This document shows, piece by piece, positions 13,816 through 16,390 of a stretch of 16,390 nt of DNA (its first letter is position 1; the number at the start of each line of letters is the position of its first letter). Origin of the DNA: JAMLGJ01 sp047972145 (GTDB lineage: Bacteria; Actinomycetota; Acidimicrobiia; Acidimicrobiales; Microtrichaceae); the NCBI GenBank assembly GCA_047972145.1, contig JBKEAI010000248.1:1-16390 (forward strand), in the 5' to 3' direction. Below the pieces are notes generated by a model. It searched no databases. It had not been told where the DNA came from and saw only the letters and a list, made by a program, of their open reading frames with translations. Made by a program: the position numbers and the translations under genes.

Positions 13816-15378
13816 ATGACCGACATGTCGAAGCCCACCTCGCACGCCGCGATGTTGCGTTCAGCCGTGGCGCGTGCGACGGCTGGCAACCTCGAGCGGG
13901 GCCGAGCAAAGCTCGAATCGCAGAACAAGCTGTGGGTCCGAGACCGGATCGACCTGCTGTGCGATCCGGGCTCGTTCGTCGAGGACCAGCTCCTCGCGAA
14001 CGCGCCCTATGACGACTCCAAGGACCCGCACCTCCCCGCAGATGGTGTGGTCACCGGGGTCGGGGAGATCGACGGGCGCGCTGTCGCGGTCATGGCGAAC
14101 GACCCGACCGTCAAGGCGGGCTCCTGGGGGGCGCGCACGGTGGAGAAGATCGTGCGGCTCACCGAGACCGCGCTTCGCGATGAGATTCCGGTGGTGTGGT
14201 TGGTCGATTCCGCGGGGGCTCGGATCACCGACCAGGTGGATCTGTTCCCCGGCCGCCGTGGCGCGGGCCGGATCTTCCACAACCAGGTGCGCCTGTCGGG
14301 CATGGTGCCCCAGGTGTGCTGCCTCTTCGGCCCCTCGGCGGCCGGCGGCGCTTACATCCCGAGCTTCTGCGACATCGTGATCATGGTCGAGGGCAACGCC
14401 TCGATGTACCTGGGTTCGCCCCGCATGGCCGAGATGGTGATCGGCGAGAAGGCGACGCTGGAGGAGACAGGTGGGGCCCGGATGCACGCGACGGTGTCGG
14501 GTTGTGGGGACAACCTAGCGGTCGACGACGCCGATGCGATCGAACAGGCACGTGAATACCTGACGTACCTACCCCAACGTTGGACCGAAGACCCCCCGCG
14601 GTATGCCCCGAGCGCGCCGGGTCGACCGCTCGACGACACGATCGTGCCCGAGGAGGAGACCGCCGGTTACGACATGCACGACCTGCTCGACGGGCTCTTG
14701 GACGCGGACTCGCTGTTCGAGATCAAACCCCTGTTCGCCCCCGAGTTGATATGCGCGTTCGGGCTGCTCGAGGGTCACCCGGTGGGCGTGGTCGCGAACA
14801 ACCCCCAGCACAAGGGGGGAGTGCTGTTCACCGACTCAGCCGACAAGGCTGCCCGCTTCATCTGGCTCTGCGACGCGTTCGGTGTGCCGTTGGTGTTCCT
14901 CGCGGATGTGCCCGGGTTCATGATCGGCACCCAGGTGGAGCGCGAGGGGATCATTCGCCACGGAGCGAAGATGATCACAGCGGTATCCGAAGCGACCGTA
15001 CCCAAGATCTCGGTGATCGTGCGCAAGGCCTATGGAGCCGGTCTCTATGCGATGTGTGGCCCGGCGTTCGAGCCGGTGGCCACCCTCGCAACCCCGGCTG
15101 CGAAGATCGCGGTGATGGGCCCTGAGGCAGCGGTCAACGCCGTGTTTGCCAACAAGATCGCCGAGATCGACGACGACGCCGAGCGAGAGGCGTTCGTGGA
15201 GGAGCAGCGGCGAATCTACGAGACCGATGTGGACCTGTTGCGTCTGGCCTCGGAGCTCGTGATCGACGCGATCGTCGACTGGGAGGACCTCCGTGGAGAG
15301 ATCCATAGGCGTCTCAGCCGTGCCGAGGGCAAGGACCGCACCTTCTCGCACCGTCGCCACGGGGTGCCACCGGTCTGA
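13816..15378 (+). CDS. Acyl-CoA carboxylase carboxyltransferase (beta) subunit, PccB/AccD family
   Basis: It transfers CO2 from carboxybiotin to an acyl-CoA (acetyl-, propionyl- or a related CoA). The 520-residue sequence is full-length, with two crotonase-like halves. The N half has HAAMLRSAVARATAGNLERG, KLWVRDRIDLLCDPGSFVE, VWLVDSAGARITDQVDLFPG, GPSAAGGAYIPSFCDIVIM and YLGSPRMAEMVIGE. The C half has the segments GHPVGVVANNPQHKGGVLFT, GVPLVFLADVPGFMIGTQVE, IIRHGAKMITAVSEATVPKI and KAYGAGLYAMCGPAFEP. The paired oxyanion-hole glycines are seen in GGAY and GAGLYAM. The substrate cannot be decided by eye; the FPGRRGAGRIFHNQVRLSG segment resembles the branched or propionyl/methylcrotonyl-type groups. 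ATG 13816 is chosen; GTG 13792 (overlapping the FKBP stop) and ATG 13825 are alternatives. It lies 13 bases after the FKBP gene. No biotin carboxylase or biotin carrier gene is in the window. Confidence 0.93.
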   Translation: MTDMSKPTSHAAMLRSAVARATAGNLERGRAKLESQNKLWVRDRIDLLCDPGSFVEDQLLANAPYDDSKDPHLPADGVVTGVGEIDGRAVAVMANDPTVKAGSWGARTVEKIVRLTETALRDEIPVVWLVDSAGARITDQVDLFPGRRGAGRIFHNQVRLSGMVPQVCCLFGPSAAGGAYIPSFCDIVIMVEGNASMYLGSPRMAEMVIGEKATLEETGGARMHATVSGCGDNLAVDDADAIEQAREYLTYLPQRWTEDPPRYAPSAPGRPLDDTIVPEEETAGYDMHDLLDGLLDADSLFEIKPLFAPELICAFGLLEGHPVGVVANNPQHKGGVLFTDSADKAARFIWLCDAFGVPLVFLADVPGFMIGTQVEREGIIRHGAKMITAVSEATVPKISVIVRKAYGAGLYAMCGPAFEPVATLATPAAKIAVMGPEAAVNAVFANKIAEIDDDAEREAFVEEQRRIYETDVDLLRLASELVIDAIVDWEDLRGEIHRRLSRAEGKDRTFSHRRHGVPPV

Positions 15379-15471
15379 GGCTTGCGCCTGGGTGCTGCAA
15401 CGGTGCTGCCGATGTGTGCCGGGGTTCTTGCGGTGGGATCATGGAGGACGTGGTGTGCAGCGAGGTCAGCA

Positions 15472-15735
15472 ATGCCGTGGTGTGAGGACTGCGAGCGCTT
15501 CTACACACCCTCCACGCTCACCCCCGGTGGTGACTGCCCCTCCGGACACCATGTGGCTGACCCGGACGCTCCGTTGCTGGTCCAGTCCAGCGCACCGGGT
15601 CGTGACGAGGACCCGGCACCGGGTACAGGCGAACGTCAGAAGGTACGGGCGCCGTGGCACTTCTGGGTGCTCGTGGCCGCCGTCGCGATCTACCTCGGGT
15701 GGCGGCTCATACAGGGGATCATGTGGCTGTTCTGA
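15472..15735 (+). CDS. Small zinc-ribbon protein with one C-terminal membrane helix
   Basis: The product has 87 residues and I do not recognise a named family. It starts MPWCEDCERFYTPSTLTPGG, continues with DCPSGHHV, so Cys4, Cys7 and Cys21 with a nearby His pair suggest a zinc ribbon or rubredoxin-like knuckle. A linker rich in Pro, Asp and Ser follows. The C-terminus is a single hydrophobic helix, APWHFWVLVAAVAIYLGWRL, ending in a membrane anchor (IQGIMWLF). The ATG at 15472 is preferred over an upstream GTG at 15382 in the same frame because GAGG lies about six bases upstream and the zinc-ribbon begins at once. It lies 93 bases after the carboxylase subunit and before tRNA-Pro. Role unknown. 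Confidence 0.7.
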   Translation: MPWCEDCERFYTPSTLTPGGDCPSGHHVADPDAPLLVQSSAPGRDEDPAPGTGERQKVRAPWHFWVLVAAVAIYLGWRLIQGIMWLF

Positions 15736-15760
15736 GCTGTGTCATAGGGCCGTTCTGAGC
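15729..15760 (+). repeat. Short direct repeat GTTCTGAGC at the end of the zinc-ribbon gene
   Basis: GTTCTGAGC occurs at 15729-15737, covering the stop codon, and again at 15752-15760 (period 23). It is short and could be chance or a local duplication. Confidence 0.35.
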
Positions 15761-15797
15761 CGAGTCGGGCAGATTCAGTCGCCGAGTGTGATCCGGC

Positions 15798-15803
15798 TAC
15801 GAT
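15798..15803 (+). promoter_or_regulatory. Candidate -10 box (TACGAT) for tRNA-Pro
   Basis: TACGAT lies 10 bases before the first base of the tRNA. TTCAGT, 18 bases further upstream (15774-15779), is a weak -35. Confidence 0.45.
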
Positions 15804-15813
15804 GACGGACCCC

Positions 15814-15888
15814 CGGGCTGTGGCGCAGCTTGGTTAGCGCGCTTGACTGGGGGTCAAGAGGTCGGGAGTTCGAATCTCCCCAGCCCGA
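15814..15888 (+). tRNA. tRNA-Pro(GGG)
   Basis: A full cloverleaf fits. The acceptor stem is CGGGCTG with CAGCCCG (7 bp). The D-arm is GCGC/GCGC around AGCTTGGTTA. The anticodon stem is CTTGA/TCAAG with loop CTGGGGG, giving anticodon GGG (proline, codon CCC). The variable loop is AGGTC and the T-arm GGGAG-TTCGAAT-CTCCC; discriminator A. The terminal CCA is not encoded. An antisense open frame over this tRNA (ending VGLGRFELPTS) is a well-known artefact and not a gene. Confidence 0.97.
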
Positions 15889-15890
15889 CG

Positions 15891-15902
15891 GGCCGAAAGG
15901 CC
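15891..15902 (+). other. Small hairpin GGCC-GAAA-GGCC just after tRNA-Pro
   Basis: A 4-bp stem closed by a GAAA (GNRA) tetraloop, immediately 3' of the tRNA. It may be part of the primary transcript's 3' trailer or processing signal. Confidence 0.4.
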
Positions 15903-15918
15903 AGTAGTGCCAAGGGAT

Positions 15919-15955
15919 ACCGGCTCCGGAGCAATCCGGGGCCGGTCCCCGTTTT
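15919..15955 (+). terminator. Intrinsic terminator of the tRNA-Pro transcript
   Basis: ACCGGCTCCGG (15919-15929) pairs with CCGGGGCCGGT (15936-15946) with one G-T wobble, loop AGCAAT. It is followed by CCCC and a short T run (GTTTT, 15951-15955). The position 31 bases after the tRNA fits the end of its transcript. Confidence 0.7.
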
Positions 15956-15962
15956 CGGCCAA

Positions 15963-15982
15963 GGTGGACAACTAGGTGGACA
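15963..15982 (+). repeat. Direct repeat GGTGGACA x2 after the tRNA terminator
   Basis: GGTGGACA occurs at 15963-15970 and 15975-15982 (period 12). Such short repeats flank some tRNA integration sites, but nothing here proves integration. Confidence 0.35.
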
Positions 15983-16096
15983 CCTCTGCGCGACGACGAC
16001 CCGCACCCGGTGGGGGTGAGTGCGCTCCGCGAGGGGGGCGGAACCGTCCACGGGACCCACGGGAAGGAGAACCCGACCGGGGACGGTTCCTGACGC

Positions 16097-16312
16097 TCAC
16101 ACTGAGGTCCGGGTGATGAAGGCCTCGACTAGTGGCCGAGCCAACTGGTCCATCTGGACCAGTTGAGCAGCCCGAGCGGTGGGGCTGCGTTCTATGCCGC
16201 GGTGGGCACGTCGAGGAGGCGGAGCGCTTCGGGGCACGACGACCTCGGAGCCGGTGCGGAGCCACAGCAGCGCTCCACGTTCCCCGGTCGGCCGCTGGTT
16301 CGAGCCGACCAG
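16097..16312 (-). other. Coding-like minus-strand segment after tRNA-Pro, unrecognised, possibly a remnant
   Basis: A frame of about 71 codons ends in TGA at 16099-16097 and reads like protein with GC-rich third positions (GERGALLWLRTGSEVVVPR; QLVQMDQLARPLVEAFITRT). It has no ATG, GTG or TTG near its 5' end and is bounded there by a stop (16315-16313). It may therefore be a broken gene, or the end of one that shifts frame. I do not recognise a family. It contains the palindrome at 16142-16165. Confidence 0.25.
16142..16165. repeat. 10-bp perfect inverted repeat with 4-base loop
   Basis: CAACTGGTCC (16142-16151), ATCT, GGACCAGTTG (16156-16165). It could be an operator-like palindrome or a hairpin. 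A second, weaker one follows: GCAGCCC (16167-16173) with GGGCTGC (16182-16188). Confidence 0.6.
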
Positions 16313-16320
16313 TCACGGAT

Positions 16321-16389
16321 TCAGGAGTACGGGTCGGCGAGTCCTGCACCGGCGATGATCTGCACCGCTGCTGGCCGCGGCACCAGGAA
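16321..16389 (-). CDS. Possible 3' end of a minus-strand gene entering from the right edge
   Basis: The last 22 codons read FLVPRPAAVQIIAGAGLADP, then YS and a TGA at 16323-16321. The codons are strongly GC-ending and the peptide looks natural. The rest lies beyond the window, so no family can be named. Confidence 0.35.
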   Translation of the reverse strand, partial: FLVPRPAAVQIIAGAGLADPYS

Positions 16390-16390
16390 C

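Noticed and set aside
15854..16060. Small minus-strand frame ending in GRFELPTS across tRNA-Pro
   Set aside because: A familiar artefact: the antisense of a tRNA T-arm/anticodon region is often misannotated with this ending.
1..16390. CRISPR array, toxin-antitoxin pair, restriction-modification or other defence genes
   Set aside because: No regularly spaced repeats and no Cas, toxin, methyltransferase or similar motifs were seen; the DUF222-HNH gene is the only nuclease-like gene and has no defence partner in view.

Overview
The window is GC-rich DNA with almost fully packed, mostly plus-strand housekeeping genes. The gene content and order (scpA-scpB-rluB, aroH-tyrA-aroA-cmk-plsC, ispH, a DUF512 radical SAM gene next to der, and an actinobacterial-type acyl-CoA carboxylase beta chain), a DUF222/HNH '13E12-type' gene at the left edge, and operon-head genes that appear leaderless all point to Actinomycetota. 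Class Acidimicrobiia is my best guess; this is inferred from style and content, not from a search.

Left edge (1-1617, minus strand): a DUF222-HNH endonuclease-like gene runs off the window with no stop, preceded by the frameshifted C-terminal remnant of a histidine-phosphatase gene. This is the most accessory-looking part and lies directly against the scpA promoter. Block 2 (1618-3855, plus): scpA-scpB-rluB-like, overlapping genes for chromosome segregation (condensin partners) and an rRNA pseudouridine synthase. Block 3 (3866-8104, plus): AroH-type chorismate mutase, prephenate dehydrogenase with ACT domain, EPSP synthase, cytidylate kinase and a PlsC-type acyltransferase, tightly coupled by 4-base ATGA/GTGA overlaps. 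AroA makes EPSP, the precursor of chorismate; AroH and TyrA take chorismate towards tyrosine. Block 4 (8110-9604, minus): ispH (last step of the MEP isoprenoid route) followed by a small CopD-like membrane protein, convergent with plsC. Block 5 (9708-12600, plus): divergent from ispH, a PDZ/radical SAM/DUF512 protein and the ribosome-assembly GTPase Der, closed by a 14-bp perfect hairpin. Block 6 (12699-15735, plus): a lipoprotein with two FKBP domains, an acyl-CoA carboxylase carboxyltransferase subunit, and a small zinc-ribbon/one-TM protein. Block 7: tRNA-Pro(GGG) with a promoter-like box and a strong terminator, then about 430 bases (15960-16390) without a convincing complete gene but with minus-strand coding-like fragments and repeats.

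A recurring regulatory pattern is visible. Genes that head transcription units (scpA, aroH, cmk, ispH, the DUF512 gene) lack a Shine-Dalgarno sequence and have a TANNNT -10-like box 6-8 bases before the start codon, as expected for leaderless mRNAs. In two cases the TAG stop codon of the preceding gene is itself the first half of that box.

I found no clear new multi-gene defence, CRISPR or mobile system. The items most worth a second look are the leaderless promoter pattern, the decayed left-edge segment, the tandem FKBP lipoprotein with a degenerate first domain, the repeat-expanded linker in Der, and the unexplained segment after tRNA-Pro.
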